From: Sphingobacterium populi
Lineage (GTDB): Bacteria; Bacteroidota; Bacteroidia; Sphingobacteriales; Sphingobacteriaceae
Length of the DNA stretch: 64,000 nt
NCBI RefSeq assembly: GCF_001586775.1
Contig: NZ_LQXS01000003.1
Span: 372,001-436,000 of the forward strand
Direction of reading: 5' to 3'
Shown here piece after piece: positions 19,097-28,013 of the stretch. The position numbers and the translations under genes were made by a program. The first letter of the stretch is position 1; the number at the start of each line of letters is the position of its first letter. Under the pieces are notes generated by a model. That model was given only the letters and a program-made list of their open reading frames with translations. It was not told where the DNA came from and made no database searches.

Positions 19097-20849
19097 ATGA
19101 ATTTATATAAAAATACGATCATATTATGCTTGGCTATACTTAGCTTCGCACAAGCATTTGCTCAGAAAGCAGAGAATATTTTGGCCGCTGCAGGTTCACC
19201 TGCAAATCCCAAAGTGCCCATCAGTTGGAATCGTTACCATGATAATACGGCCTTACTTGAGATCTACCGTAAGATGGCTTCGGCACATCCTGATTTAGTG
19301 AATCTCGAATCGATTGGCAAATCTGTCGAAGGTCGTGATCTCTGGTTGTTGACGATCTCTGATAAAAAAAAATGGAGAATCGACAAGCAAACCAGCTACG
19401 TATATCGATGGTGGTATTCATGCCAATGAAGTCCAAACAGTCGAGTTTGCTTTATACATCGCCTGGTATGTCACTGAGATGCATGCCGCGGGTAATCCCT
19501 TTTTTCAGCAACTGCTCGCTGATAAAACTTTTTATATCGTTCCGAGTATCAATCCGGATTCGCGTGATTTTTTTATTCATGGTCCTAATACGCAGCATTC
19601 TTCTCGTACAGGGCGCAAGCCTTTGGATAATGACAGAGATGGATTGGTCGACGAAGATGATTTTGATGACTTGAACGGCGATGGTCATATCACACAGATG
19701 CGACGAAAAAGCGATTATGGTCGCTTCATTAGCGATCCCGCAGATCCGAGGCGATTGATACCTGCACCAGAAGGACAGCAAGGCATGTACGAGTTGCTAG
19801 GGTATGAAGGTTTGGATAACGATGGTGATGGTTTGGTAAATGAAGATGGCGTGGGCGGATATGATCCGAACCGCGATTGGGGTTGGAATTGGCAGCCAAA
19901 TTACGTGCAAAGTGGTGCCTATAAGTATCCATTTTCTTTGCCAGAGAACCGCGCAGTAGCAGATTTTATTATGGCTCATCCTAATATTGCTGCAGGCCAA
20001 AGTTTTCACAATTATGGCGGTATGATCTTGCGTGGCCCTGGTGCGCAAGATGATGAAGAGAATTTTAGACCGGCAGATATAGCAGTTTATGATGCTCTAG
20101 GCAAAAAAGCAGAGCTTTTGATTCCGGGATATCGATACATCGTGACGTATAAAGATCTCTATTCCGTATATGGCGGCGAATTCGATTGGATGCACAGTGC
20201 AAGAGGAATTTTTGCCATGAGCAATGAGCTTTGGATGGCCAATTATTACTTCCAAAGAACAGGACAACATCCCAATGACTACACGAGTGTACAGAACGAA
20301 CAATATGTATTTGATCAATTTCTGCTGTTTGGCGACGGTTTTGTGGAGTGGACACCGTACGAACACCCACAGTATGGCGCCATTGAGATCGGTGGATTTA
20401 AAAAGAACTACGGTCGTCTGCATCCCGGCTTTCTCATGGAAAGTGATGCCCATCGCAATGCCTCTTTCGTGATTTATCATGCATACCATACGCCAAAGCT
20501 CGAAGTGGCTGAAATTGCAGTTAAGGACTTGGGCGCTGGTTTATCCGAAGTTACGGCCGTGATCAGGAATCACCGCATTATTCCAACGCATTCTGCATTG
20601 GATGTGGCTCATAAAATTGAAGTGCCAGATGTAGCTACCTTGAGTGGCGGAACAGTAGTGGCAGGTATGATTGTGAACGATCGAGATTTTGGAATCACAA
20701 CGGAGCAAAAAAGAGATGCTGCCAATATCCAGATTCCAAATATACCCGGTAATGGCATCGTAACGGTACGTTGGCTGGTAAAAGGGAATGGTAAATACAC
20801 CGTGATAGTGAACAGTAAAAAAGGAGGAATAGCGGCTAAAACATCGTAG
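19097..20849 (+). pseudogene. M14 family carboxypeptidase interrupted by a one-base frameshift at an A9 run
   Basis: Two frames together encode one protein of about 583 residues. The first runs from the ATG at 19097 (signal peptide MNLYKNTIILCLAILSFAQA) to a run of nine A at 19364-19372, then wrongly to a stop at 19429. Removing one A joins it to the second frame and restores DKKNGESTSKPATYIDGGI followed by HANE, which holds the zinc motif HxxE. The rest keeps NPDSRD, GYDPNRDWGWNW, SFHNYGG (third ligand) and IEIGG (catalytic Glu), plus DxDxDG calcium-type loops. So the product would be active if the frame were restored, by polymerase slippage or because the extra A is a sequence error. Confidence 0.85.
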
Positions 20850-20856
20850 CCGCTAT
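20829..20856. terminator. Bidirectional hairpin terminator
   Basis: ATAGCGGCT (20829-20837) pairs with AGCCGCTAT (20848-20856). It overlaps the stop codon of the M14 gene and is followed on the + strand by a T-rich run. It separates this gene from the convergent AI-2E-family gene. Confidence 0.7.
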
Positions 20857-20861
20857 CCGCT

Positions 20862-21932
20862 TTATTTTCTCTTCTTCTTTTTATTGTCTTTGTACGAACC
20901 AATCAGGTAAGCGTACGGATGTAGCCCAGGGACATGATCAAAGACGATTAGTAAAATTCCTAAAATCGGAATAGCTAATACCATGCCGCCTACACCCCAG
21001 ATTAATTCTCCAAGTACGAGCCCTACAATAGTAAATAAAGGATTGATCCGCACTTCATTACCCACCACCAAAGGTTCTAATAAATACGTCTGAATAAATT
21101 GTACGAAAAGATATACGCCAATGACGCCAAGTATCATTTTGCTATCTCCACCTTGTACCGCCACTGCTAGTACGGTGAACGAAGTGCCAAGTAAGTTGCC
21201 AACGAAGGGGATAATCTCCATCAATCCGCAAAAAACAGCAAAGAAGATAGCATTCTCTACGCCTAATACGGAAAATCCTATACCATACATGAACCAAAGC
21301 GCCACAATCATCTTTGATAAGCCACCCAGATAATGCTGTGCTACGCTGGCTGACTCATGTAAAACAGTGGTCGTTTTGTCGCGCTGCTCGACAGGTACAA
21401 GTAGTAGAACAAAGTTCTTTAGCTGTCTGCGAAAAGTGATAAAAAGGAAAGTGTAGACGATCACGAGTATCGTATCGACCGCAATACTCATCGTCCCAGA
21501 GGCAAAATCCATCAATACACCGCCAGTGCTTCCTGCAGAGGTGGAAGGATTTTCTACTATTTTTTGCTGTTGCTGCTGATCTATTCCGAGGCTTTGCTGT
21601 AGCCATGAGCGAAATTGAGCTGCCATTTGGGTTATTCTTTGTTGCAATTCATCCATGTTTTCAGAAAAGCCTGCCAATTGCCAACCTAGCAAAGTCAGTA
21701 CACCAGCGAAAACAAGAACAAAACCCAATAGCGCAAGGAGCGCCGCTACACCTCGAGGAATGTTGTAGCGCTCTAGCCGTTCACACACTTTGGTCAATAG
21801 CATTGCCAATAGACCACCTAAAGCAAAGGGAACTAGAAAAGGTTTTCCGAAATATAAGAGCGCAATGCTCAGGCCAAATAGGGCAAGGACTAGAACAGCT
21901 CGCTCAAGCTTAGTATGCTGTCTCATGTGCAA
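20862..21932 (-). CDS. AI-2E family transporter (PerM/YdiK-like)
   Basis: A 356-residue inner-membrane protein with about eight hydrophobic segments, in the arrangement typical of the AI-2E exporter family: two to three at the N-terminus, a soluble region near residues 90-135 that includes a run of five glutamines, and a C-terminal bundle with GLMEIIPFVGNLLG and VGNEVRINPLFTIVGLVLG, both family hallmarks. Members export diverse small molecules or act as cation antiporters; the substrate here is unknown. Start at 21932 or two codons later at 21926. It ends in a basic tail (NKKKKRK). Confidence 0.88.
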   Translation of the reverse strand: MHMRQHTKLERAVLVLALFGLSIALLYFGKPFLVPFALGGLLAMLLTKVCERLERYNIPRGVAALLALLGFVLVFAGVLTLLGWQLAGFSENMDELQQRITQMAAQFRSWLQQSLGIDQQQQQKIVENPSTSAGSTGGVLMDFASGTMSIAVDTILVIVYTFLFITFRRQLKNFVLLLVPVEQRDKTTTVLHESASVAQHYLGGLSKMIVALWFMYGIGFSVLGVENAIFFAVFCGLMEIIPFVGNLLGTSFTVLAVAVQGGDSKMILGVIGVYLFVQFIQTYLLEPLVVGNEVRINPLFTIVGLVLGELIWGVGGMVLAIPILGILLIVFDHVPGLHPYAYLIGSYKDNKKKKRK

Positions 21933-22013
21933 ATCACTGTGTTTTTCATGTAGTAATCTGCTCTGTAGAGAGCAGTCACAAAGACAACAACTAATCGGAA
22001 AATTAGTTTCGGT

Positions 22014-22346
22014 TTATTTGAGCGTCAAAGCCGTGCCTTCAAATCGCACACCTTCCCAGCCATGTAGCATAAATGCCCGGATATTTTGATGGTCGTTGCC
22101 ATTCGGATCTTCTAATACGGCGCGATAGTGCTCTGCAAATAGCTGCAATGTATCTTCTTCGCTCAAAGATTTGAGCAAGGCAAATTGAAATACCTTGGCA
22201 CTACCCTGATTTTGCGTCGCTTCGTTATGTATTTCGCCATTCCAAAACGCGGTAGGAGTATGCTGGTACGCCGATTCTATATAAGCAATCACATCGGTAA
22301 ATACGAGCTTTCCGTCTTTCAGGTCTTGTAATAAAGTATTTTTCAT
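22014..22346 (-). CDS. HopJ-domain protein
   Basis: A 110-residue protein matching the HopJ family in length and in the segments IAYIESAYQHTPTAFWNG, QNQGSAKVFQFA and HYRAVLEDPNGNDHQNIRAF. The family was named after a proposed type III effector, but it is widespread in bacteria with no such secretion system, and nothing here suggests one. The real function is unknown. It lies 34 bases downstream of ispG on the same strand and may be co-transcribed. Confidence 0.85.
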   Translation of the reverse strand: MKNTLLQDLKDGKLVFTDVIAYIESAYQHTPTAFWNGEIHNEATQNQGSAKVFQFALLKSLSEEDTLQLFAEHYRAVLEDPNGNDHQNIRAFMLHGWEGVRFEGTALTLK

Positions 22347-22380
22347 GGAATAATATTATACGATAAAAAGGAGCTACTAC

Positions 22381-24393
22381 TTATAACGCAACTTCGTTTT
22401 CCTCAATCCAGAGGCCATCTCCTTTAATGATATTAATTAGTTCGTCTAATGCGTTGGCCGAAGATACATTTCTTTTGATGACTTCTTTGCCTCGGTACAA
22501 CGTGATTTTATCTGGTCCTGCGCCCACATATCCGTAGTCTGCGTCCGCCATTTCGCCAGGGCCGTTGACAATACATCCCATAATGGCAATTTTGAGACCT
22601 TTGAGATGATTGGTTCGCTGGCGAATCATCTGTGTGGTATCTTGCAAGTCAAATAACGTGCGTCCGCAGCTTGGGCAAGAGATATATTCCGTTTTTGAAA
22701 TCCTAGAGCGCGTAGCCTGCAAAATTCCGAATGAGAGCGACGCTAATTTATCGACCGGCGTAGCCGGCGAATCGATCCAGATGCCCGATCCTAATCCGTC
22801 AATAAGCAATGCGCCAAAATCTGTGGCAGCATAAAGCTGGATTTTTGAAATCGGCTCTTCGGGATTCATAATATCTCCCACCGGACCACTGAAGTCTTCG
22901 ACCGCATAACTGCGTTTCAGGATGACAGGGTTGGATAAGGCCAGCTCCTGCATGTTAGCAAAGAACTGACGTTGATCTGCCATACCATGGGTATAGTCTG
23001 TTTCCAAAATAAAAACCACCGTTTCATCCAGCGCCATTTCAGCGAAGCTATCTGTTGCCAGATCCTGATTGCTGATGTACACCATATTTAGTACCGGGTC
23101 TTTATCTGTACTATGGTTAAATTCTGCTAATGTAAATAGGGGATGAATATTTGCCCGCTCTTGTATGCCAAGCCATGTTTGATAGTTGTATAATTGTTTC
23201 AGATTGCCAGGCATGGCGAACGATGGCAAAGCATCTCCTAGAAACACAAAATCTACCGATTGATCACCCATATGAAACTTGTCCAATAGCGCATCGTAGC
23301 GATAGCCGACTTGGGTTAAGATGAAAGGATCTTTCAGGTTTTGTTGAGAAAGATCAACGATTACGCGAGGTACTAATGAGCCGCCCACAAAGGTGTTTAC
23401 TTCGGCAGCTTCGTACGGCTTTGTACGAGATTCTTCCTTTAAATGCAGTATCTCGCGAGACGGTTCGCTTGCTATTTGAGCTTCTCGTTTGCTGTACCTA
23501 TTGACGAGCGCGCGCGCCACTGGCGCCTCCTTTTCCGGTTCTTCGGTTAAGGATACGCGAACGGTATCTCCTAAGCCGTCTTCTAGCAAGGTGCCGATAC
23601 CGACTGCCGATTTCACACGGCCATCTTCACCGTCGCCCGCTTCGGTAACGCCAAGGTGCAGCGGATAATTCATGTTTTCGGCAACCATTCTCTCCACAAG
23701 TAAACGATATGCCTGCACCATCACTTGTGGATTGGAGGATTTCATGGAGATCACCAGATTATAATAATCAAGATCTTCGCAGATGCGAATGAACTCCATA
23801 GCCGACTCGACCATACCGTCTGGTGTATCTCCATAACGGCTCATGATGCGGTCCGAGAGGGAACCATGATTCGTGCCTATTCGCATCGCTGTGCCATACT
23901 CTTTGCAAATACCAACTAGCGGGGCAAATTTCTTGTAAATTCGATCTAACTCGGCTTGATAAGCTGCATCCGTATAATCAATCTGGTCAAACTTCTTTTT
24001 GTCAGCGTAGTTGCCTGGATTCACGCGTACTTTTTCCACAATACGTGCAGCGACTTCGGCAGCATTTGGCGTAAAATGAATATCAGCCACTAAAGGTACT
24101 TCATAGCCTCTAGCGCGTAGCTCTTTCTTAATGTTTTGCAGATTTTCTGCTTCTTTTATGCTTGGAGCGGTAATGCGTACATACTCACAGCCTGCATCAA
24201 CCATTTTAATGGTTTGCTCGACCGATCCAATAGTATCCATGGTGTCGATTGTCGTCATACTTTGTATACGAATCGGATTATCCGCGCCCATAGGTATGTT
24301 ACCTACAAAAACCTCACGCGTCCGAAACCGGTTGTACGCCAGTTTAGTATTACAGTATTCTCCAGTCAATTGGGTCGAGTTTGGTGCTTTCAT
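22381..24393 (-). CDS. ispG: (E)-4-hydroxy-3-methylbut-2-enyl-diphosphate synthase
   Basis: Iron-sulfur enzyme of the non-mevalonate isoprenoid pathway that reduces methylerythritol cyclodiphosphate to HMBPP. The TIM-barrel region is clear (IRIQSMTTIDTMD, VPLVADIHF, RVNPGNYADKKKF). The 4Fe-4S ligands are in CPSCGRTLFDL and GCIVNGPGEMADADYGYVG at the C-terminus. At 670 residues it is the long form with an insert of about 270 residues between barrel and Fe-S domain, as in plants, Chlamydia and Bacteroidota. The ATG follows a TAACTTTG box by only 7 bases, so the leader is very short. Confidence 0.95.
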   Translation of the reverse strand: MKAPNSTQLTGEYCNTKLAYNRFRTREVFVGNIPMGADNPIRIQSMTTIDTMDTIGSVEQTIKMVDAGCEYVRITAPSIKEAENLQNIKKELRARGYEVPLVADIHFTPNAAEVAARIVEKVRVNPGNYADKKKFDQIDYTDAAYQAELDRIYKKFAPLVGICKEYGTAMRIGTNHGSLSDRIMSRYGDTPDGMVESAMEFIRICEDLDYYNLVISMKSSNPQVMVQAYRLLVERMVAENMNYPLHLGVTEAGDGEDGRVKSAVGIGTLLEDGLGDTVRVSLTEEPEKEAPVARALVNRYSKREAQIASEPSREILHLKEESRTKPYEAAEVNTFVGGSLVPRVIVDLSQQNLKDPFILTQVGYRYDALLDKFHMGDQSVDFVFLGDALPSFAMPGNLKQLYNYQTWLGIQERANIHPLFTLAEFNHSTDKDPVLNMVYISNQDLATDSFAEMALDETVVFILETDYTHGMADQRQFFANMQELALSNPVILKRSYAVEDFSGPVGDIMNPEEPISKIQLYAATDFGALLIDGLGSGIWIDSPATPVDKLASLSFGILQATRSRISKTEYISCPSCGRTLFDLQDTTQMIRQRTNHLKGLKIAIMGCIVNGPGEMADADYGYVGAGPDKITLYRGKEVIKRNVSSANALDELINIIKGDGLWIEENEVAL

Positions 24394-24400
24394 CTGGCAC

Positions 24401-24408
24401 CAAAGTTA
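24401..24408 (-). promoter_or_regulatory. -7 box of ispG, nearly leaderless
   Basis: TAACTTTG on the minus strand ends 7 bases before the ispG ATG (24393). The start site should fall within two or three bases of the codon, so the mRNA would have almost no leader. Confidence 0.5.
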
Positions 24409-24421
24409 GCTATTTTTAAAA

Positions 24422-25321
24422 CTAATAGGTGTTAATAGAAGAGGAATTTGCGGCGCCATTCACTTCGATGTCGTACTTCGTAGTTGCAGTATGGTAATTC
24501 TTGGTTTCGTAAACCCCCTTGCCTACTTTCTCGGCATCCTCGTACCGTGTTGATGACATTACATTTTTGCCGACAACGCGGTAAGCTGTGCCTTTTGGTA
24601 TGCGTAAGCTCAAATTAGAAGCACCCGTGTTGATCTCGATCTTCGTGTTTTCTAAAGTGGGTGCTCCGAACGTAAACCCTATATTGCTGGCGCCAGCGTT
24701 TATCGCTAAAGATTGAAAACGATATATGGAAAAATCTGCTTTAAAATTTACGGCCCCTACATTGAACTCTAAATCCCAAAGTGGTGTCGGGTTGAGATAA
24801 AATTCTACTGTATTTTTCTTAGATCGGCTATCACGGTGTTTGGCTTCAAAAACTACTTCTTTCTCGGTATTGCCAGATTCGTCGAGACGCAGGCCAACAC
24901 TCGGGCTATCCGTCCAAGCTGCGATTAATTTGGTCGAGTCTTCGGGAGCTACCAATTTGAAATTAGCTGCGCCACCATTAAGATGTAATTTTACCTGCTC
25001 TACCTCGGGCAGAAAATCGACCGCTACGCGTTGATTTTGTGCTTTAGCATCGATGCCCGCTTCGTTGTTAGTGTAGGCCCGGTCATCACCGACAGCCCCT
25101 TGATATACTAAAAAAGAACAAATTAAGATATTACACACGGTGCTGATTAGTACACCGTGCGGCCGATTTTGTAGCAGCAATGAAATGCCTACAGATACAA
25201 TGGCTAATGGCCAATACTTAATAATAGCATAAAAGTTGAAGTGTATAATATCCATATTGTGCAACAATATGATTGCGCCAATAAATACGAGCCAGATTCC
25301 AGTAGCAATTTTGTTATTCAT
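24422..25321 (-). CDS. LiaF-like membrane protein
   Basis: A 299-residue protein. Residues 1-80 carry about four hydrophobic segments in the LiaI/LiaF-type transmembrane arrangement (IWLVFIGAIILLHNMDII, then YWPLAIVSVGISLLL), and residues 110-290 are a beta-helix-like soluble domain with repeated INTGASNL and INAGASNIGF segments, as in the putative-adhesin/LiaF C-domain. In Firmicutes LiaF restrains a cell-envelope stress two-component system; no kinase or regulator lies nearby here, so the role is open. It is separated from ispG by 28 bases on the same strand. Confidence 0.82.
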   Translation of the reverse strand: MNNKIATGIWLVFIGAIILLHNMDIIHFNFYAIIKYWPLAIVSVGISLLLQNRPHGVLISTVCNILICSFLVYQGAVGDDRAYTNNEAGIDAKAQNQRVAVDFLPEVEQVKLHLNGGAANFKLVAPEDSTKLIAAWTDSPSVGLRLDESGNTEKEVVFEAKHRDSRSKKNTVEFYLNPTPLWDLEFNVGAVNFKADFSIYRFQSLAINAGASNIGFTFGAPTLENTKIEINTGASNLSLRIPKGTAYRVVGKNVMSSTRYEDAEKVGKGVYETKNYHTATTKYDIEVNGAANSSSINTY

Positions 25322-25551
25322 CGAAGTGTTGTTAAGTTCTAATTATGTAGGACAAACTTACGAGCTAAAATAATGTATAAAGCGCTATATTAGGCTACAT
25401 ATTATAAATTTTCGGCAAAGAGCTGAGTTTTGTCGGTAAAGAAATATTAAACAAATTTGTATATTCATAGTTTAGCTGAAACATTTTTCTTCAAATCGAG
25501 TTAGCTATTTTAAGAATATATTGTCCAAACACGTCATCTAAAGAGCTGAAT

Positions 25552-26286
25552 ATGTTTTTCTATTATTTCGGGGAATATCTACTATTATTGCAACAAGTGT
25601 TTCGTAGACCGGAGAAATGGAAAATCTACCGGAAGGAGATCGTGCACGAAATGAACGAGATAGGAGTGGGGTCGCTAGGTCTTATCGTTATCATATCAAG
25701 TTTTATCGGGGCAGTTATGACCATGCAAATAGCATTTCAGTTGGCTTCCGACTTGATTCCAACATCTGTGATTGGGCAAATTAATCGTGATTCGAATATT
25801 TTAGAACTTGGACCCACAATTTCAGCCTTAGTACTGATGGGAAAAGTAGGTTCTGCGATATCATCTCAGATTGGCTCTATGCGCGTGACCGAACAGATCG
25901 ATGCGCTAGAAATCATGGGGATCAATGCGGCAGGTTATTTGATTCTGCCGAAAATCGTTGCTGGAGTTGTTATGGTGCCTGTACTGGTTACGATAGCGAT
26001 TGTTTGCGCGTTAGTAGGCGGTTTGATCGGAGGTGCACTTTCTGGCGCTGTTTCTCCTAATGATTATATCATTGGTATTCGGGATTCATTCAACGGATTC
26101 ACCGTTTCGGTGGCAATGGTTAAAGCATTCGTATTCGGCTTTATAATTACTTCAATACCGGCTCACAAAGGCTTTCATGTGCGTGGTGGTGCGCTAGAAG
26201 TTGGCCAGGCGGGCACACGAGCCGTTGTTATCGGATGTATCACTATTCTAGCATGTGACTATATGATCACAGCACTAATGTTGTAA
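25552..26286 (+). CDS. MlaE-family ABC transporter permease
   Basis: A 244-residue integral inner-membrane protein of the MlaE/YrbE family with about five to six hydrophobic segments; the segments ELGPTISALVLMGKVGSAISSQ and RVTEQIDALEIMGI are the family signature. With an MlaF-like ATPase (next gene, 5 bases downstream) and an MCE-domain protein it moves phospholipids between the inner and outer membranes. Unusually no MCE gene follows here; the transposon-related sigma locus lies in that position instead. A 230-base upstream gap contains no clear promoter match. Confidence 0.9.
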   Translation: MFFYYFGEYLLLLQQVFRRPEKWKIYRKEIVHEMNEIGVGSLGLIVIISSFIGAVMTMQIAFQLASDLIPTSVIGQINRDSNILELGPTISALVLMGKVGSAISSQIGSMRVTEQIDALEIMGINAAGYLILPKIVAGVVMVPVLVTIAIVCALVGGLIGGALSGAVSPNDYIIGIRDSFNGFTVSVAMVKAFVFGFIITSIPAHKGFHVRGGALEVGQAGTRAVVIGCITILACDYMITALML

Positions 26287-26291
26287 ATAAT

Positions 26292-27044
26292 ATGATCGAG
26301 ATTCAAAATATCAATAAATCTTTCGACGATAATCACGTTTTAAAAGGAATAGACGCTATTTTTGAGCCCGGCAAGGTGAGCTTAATTATTGGTGGATCAG
26401 GCTCTGGGAAAAGTACATTATTAAAATGTATTGTCGGTTTGCACACACCAGAAACGGGAAAAGTATTTTTTAATCAAAAAGAGTTTACCAAGCTAAGTTT
26501 TGAGGATCGTGTGCCAATCCGAAAGGAAATCGGAATGTTGTTTCAAAACTCTGCTTTGTTTGATTCGATGACAGTCGAACAAAATATTGTCTTTAGCTTA
26601 GATATGTTTACCAACATGAGCCAAGCGGAGAAAATTGATCGGGCAAACTTCTGCTTGGAACGAGTAAATTTGGCCGGGCGCAACAAATTGTACCCAGCAG
26701 AGCTTTCTGGTGGAATGAAAAAGCGGGTCGGAATTGCGCGTGCCATTAGTATGAATCCCAAATACCTGTTTTGTGATGAGCCTAATTCAGGATTAGATCC
26801 AGCAACTTCGATCTTAATCGATGAACTTATACAGGAACTTACCGAAGAATATAACTGTACCACAGTAGTGGTTACACATGACATGAATTCGGTGATGGGT
26901 ATTGGTCAGTACATTTTATTTCTGCATAAAGGACAAAAGTTTTGGGAGGGTTCCAGCCAAGACATGTTGCAAGCAGATATTCAGGAATTAAATGATTTCG
27001 TGTTTGCAAGCCCTTTGATGCGCGCTGCTAAAGAGAGCTTGTAA
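26292..27044 (+). CDS. MlaF-like ABC transporter ATP-binding protein
   Basis: A 250-residue ATPase partner of the permease just upstream, energising phospholipid transport across the envelope. Walker A is GGSGSGKST (about 35-43), the Q-loop MLFQNSALFDSMTV is the MlaF-type, the signature is LSGGMKKRVGIARA and Walker B is LFCDEPNSGLDP; the switch His is in VVTHDMNS. The stop codon abuts the stop of the convergent Xre gene with no intergenic base and no hairpin, so read-through across the boundary is possible. Confidence 0.92.
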   Translation: MIEIQNINKSFDDNHVLKGIDAIFEPGKVSLIIGGSGSGKSTLLKCIVGLHTPETGKVFFNQKEFTKLSFEDRVPIRKEIGMLFQNSALFDSMTVEQNIVFSLDMFTNMSQAEKIDRANFCLERVNLAGRNKLYPAELSGGMKKRVGIARAISMNPKYLFCDEPNSGLDPATSILIDELIQELTEEYNCTTVVVTHDMNSVMGIGQYILFLHKGQKFWEGSSQDMLQADIQELNDFVFASPLMRAAKESL

Positions 27045-27554
27045 CTAGTTTTTTGGTGTACCAGATTTAGGATTTGTAAGACTTTTTTTCTTAGTATATC
27101 GTTTTACATTTCCTGTCTTAATATATTCTAATTCACCTTCACGGCAGTAAGCTGTTAGGTAGACAGAAAATTTGTTACTCACACTCTTGTCATAGTCCAA
27201 TTCTTCCAATACTTCTGAGACACGTCTGGGCGTGTCAAAGAATTCAGAGTCAGAAACTAGTTTCTCCAATTTAGTACGAAGATCAATCCGACTTTTAGCT
27301 TGGGGAGAGATATTGTACAATGGGGTCAGATCGATATCTTCACAAAAAAACATACGAGGTTGAAGATTAAGCGCACGACATACTAGCAAAAAATTGTGCA
27401 TTGTAGAACCTGAACCCCTCTCCATTGCGGCGATAGTGGTCATAGTAAGGCCTGTCATACTAGCTACATCGCGTTGCGAATATGATAAATGCTCGCGTCG
27501 AGATCGCAAAAGATTTCCTAATTTCTTTAAAATTAATTTGTTTGAATCAATCAC
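27045..27554 (-). CDS. Xre-family helix-turn-helix regulator
   Basis: A 169-residue DNA-binding protein. Residues 12-66 form a classical lambda/434-type HTH (LLRSRREHLSYSQRDVASM, then TGLTMTTIAAMERGS). The remaining 100 residues match nothing I know; they are charged and end in a basic tail (KKKSLTNPKSGTPKN). It is divergent from the sigma/dead-TnpB operon across a 459-base gap and may control that operon or its RNA. A nested inverted repeat at 27592-27633, 38 bases before its start codon, is a candidate binding site, possibly autoregulatory. Confidence 0.82.
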   Translation of the reverse strand: MIDSNKLILKKLGNLLRSRREHLSYSQRDVASMTGLTMTTIAAMERGSGSTMHNFLLVCRALNLQPRMFFCEDIDLTPLYNISPQAKSRIDLRTKLEKLVSDSEFFDTPRRVSEVLEELDYDKSVSNKFSVYLTAYCREGELEYIKTGNVKRYTKKKSLTNPKSGTPKN

Positions 27555-27591
27555 GATGCAAAATGAATAAATATTCTCGCAAAATGGGAAT

Positions 27592-27633
27592 AAACAAAAT
27601 CTATAATTATTTGCTTAGACAAATATTTTGTTT
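27592..27633. promoter_or_regulatory. Nested inverted repeat, candidate operator
   Basis: AAACAAAAT (27592-27600) and ATTTTGTTT (27625-27633) flank an inner ATTTG/CAAAT pair (27609-27613 and 27620-27624). The two-fold symmetry fits binding of a dimeric HTH protein, and the site lies just upstream of the Xre gene. A/T-rich composition makes chance symmetry possible. Confidence 0.4.
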
Positions 27634-27802
27634 AAATTTGATGTTGAATTAGGAATATAAATTAATTACAAAGAAAATAATATCTTTTTAATTGTTTGAA
27701 TATTAAAGCTGTGGCATTGGTTTTTAAGCAGCTAAATTTCCTAAGAATATCACATGAAAGTTTGCAATCGGGGGGATTTAATTAAATAATTACACTTAAA
27801 TA

Positions 27803-27915
27803 GTAGAGGCGGGCTGTGACGCCGTAGGGTGAGGATTATTGTCGCTCACCAAGCAGTGTTCTGTAGTTGGTTTGCTCTCGCAACCCATCGGATATTGTAC
27901 ACAATAGCGTCCGCA
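27803..27915 (+). ncRNA. Candidate structured guide RNA scaffold
   Basis: Three hairpins can be drawn in 85 bases: GGCG/CGCC (27808-27811 with 27820-27823), an 8-pair stem GGTGAGGA with TC-G-CTCACC (27828-27835 with 27842-27850, one bulged G), and GGTT-T-GC/GCAACC around a TCTC loop (27869-27885). GCGGGC (27809-27814) can alternatively pair with GTCCGC (27909-27914), a possible pseudoknot or closing helix. The position upstream of the sigma/dead-TnpB operon, the base composition unlike the surrounding A/T-rich DNA, and the terminal GCAACC hairpin suggest the RNA bound by the TnpB-like protein. A TTTG at 27761 and TAATTAC at 27787 could be a weak promoter. Strand and ends are inferred. Confidence 0.42.
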
Positions 27916-28013
27916 GATTTTATATTGGACTTTAGTATTACGATAGTTATTATTTTGAAATTTTGTCGTCAAAATCTCGATCAGCAGGCTTCAAATAAGT
28001 TAATGGTTTACGC

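Larger units (their letters stand above)
27555..28013. other. Divergent 459-base non-coding region
   Basis: The gap between the Xre regulator and the sigma gene. The left part (27555-27800) is very A/T-rich and holds an operator-like inverted repeat. The right part is richer in G and C from about 27803 to 27915 and folds into hairpins (see the ncRNA entry). A short hairpin ATTTTG-TCGT-CAAAAT lies at 27960-27975 before the sigma gene. No CRISPR-type direct repeats are visible. A 62-codon ORF at 27829-28017 runs through the hairpins and overlaps the sigma start; I do not consider it a gene. Confidence 0.7.

Noticed and set aside
19364..19429. Programmed ribosomal frameshift in the M14 gene
   Set aside because: No stimulatory structure seen after the A run; error or transcriptional slippage is simpler.
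22014..22346. Type III secretion effector
   Set aside because: HopJ is a family name only; no secretion genes are present and the family is widespread in non-pathogens.
27307..27320. A GATATTGTACA match between the Xre gene and the putative guide region (about 27891)
   Set aside because: Eleven bases; several matches of that length are expected by chance in 64 kb on two strands.
27555..28013. CRISPR array for the Cas12f-like protein
   Set aside because: No repeated units of 20 bases or more are seen anywhere near the locus.
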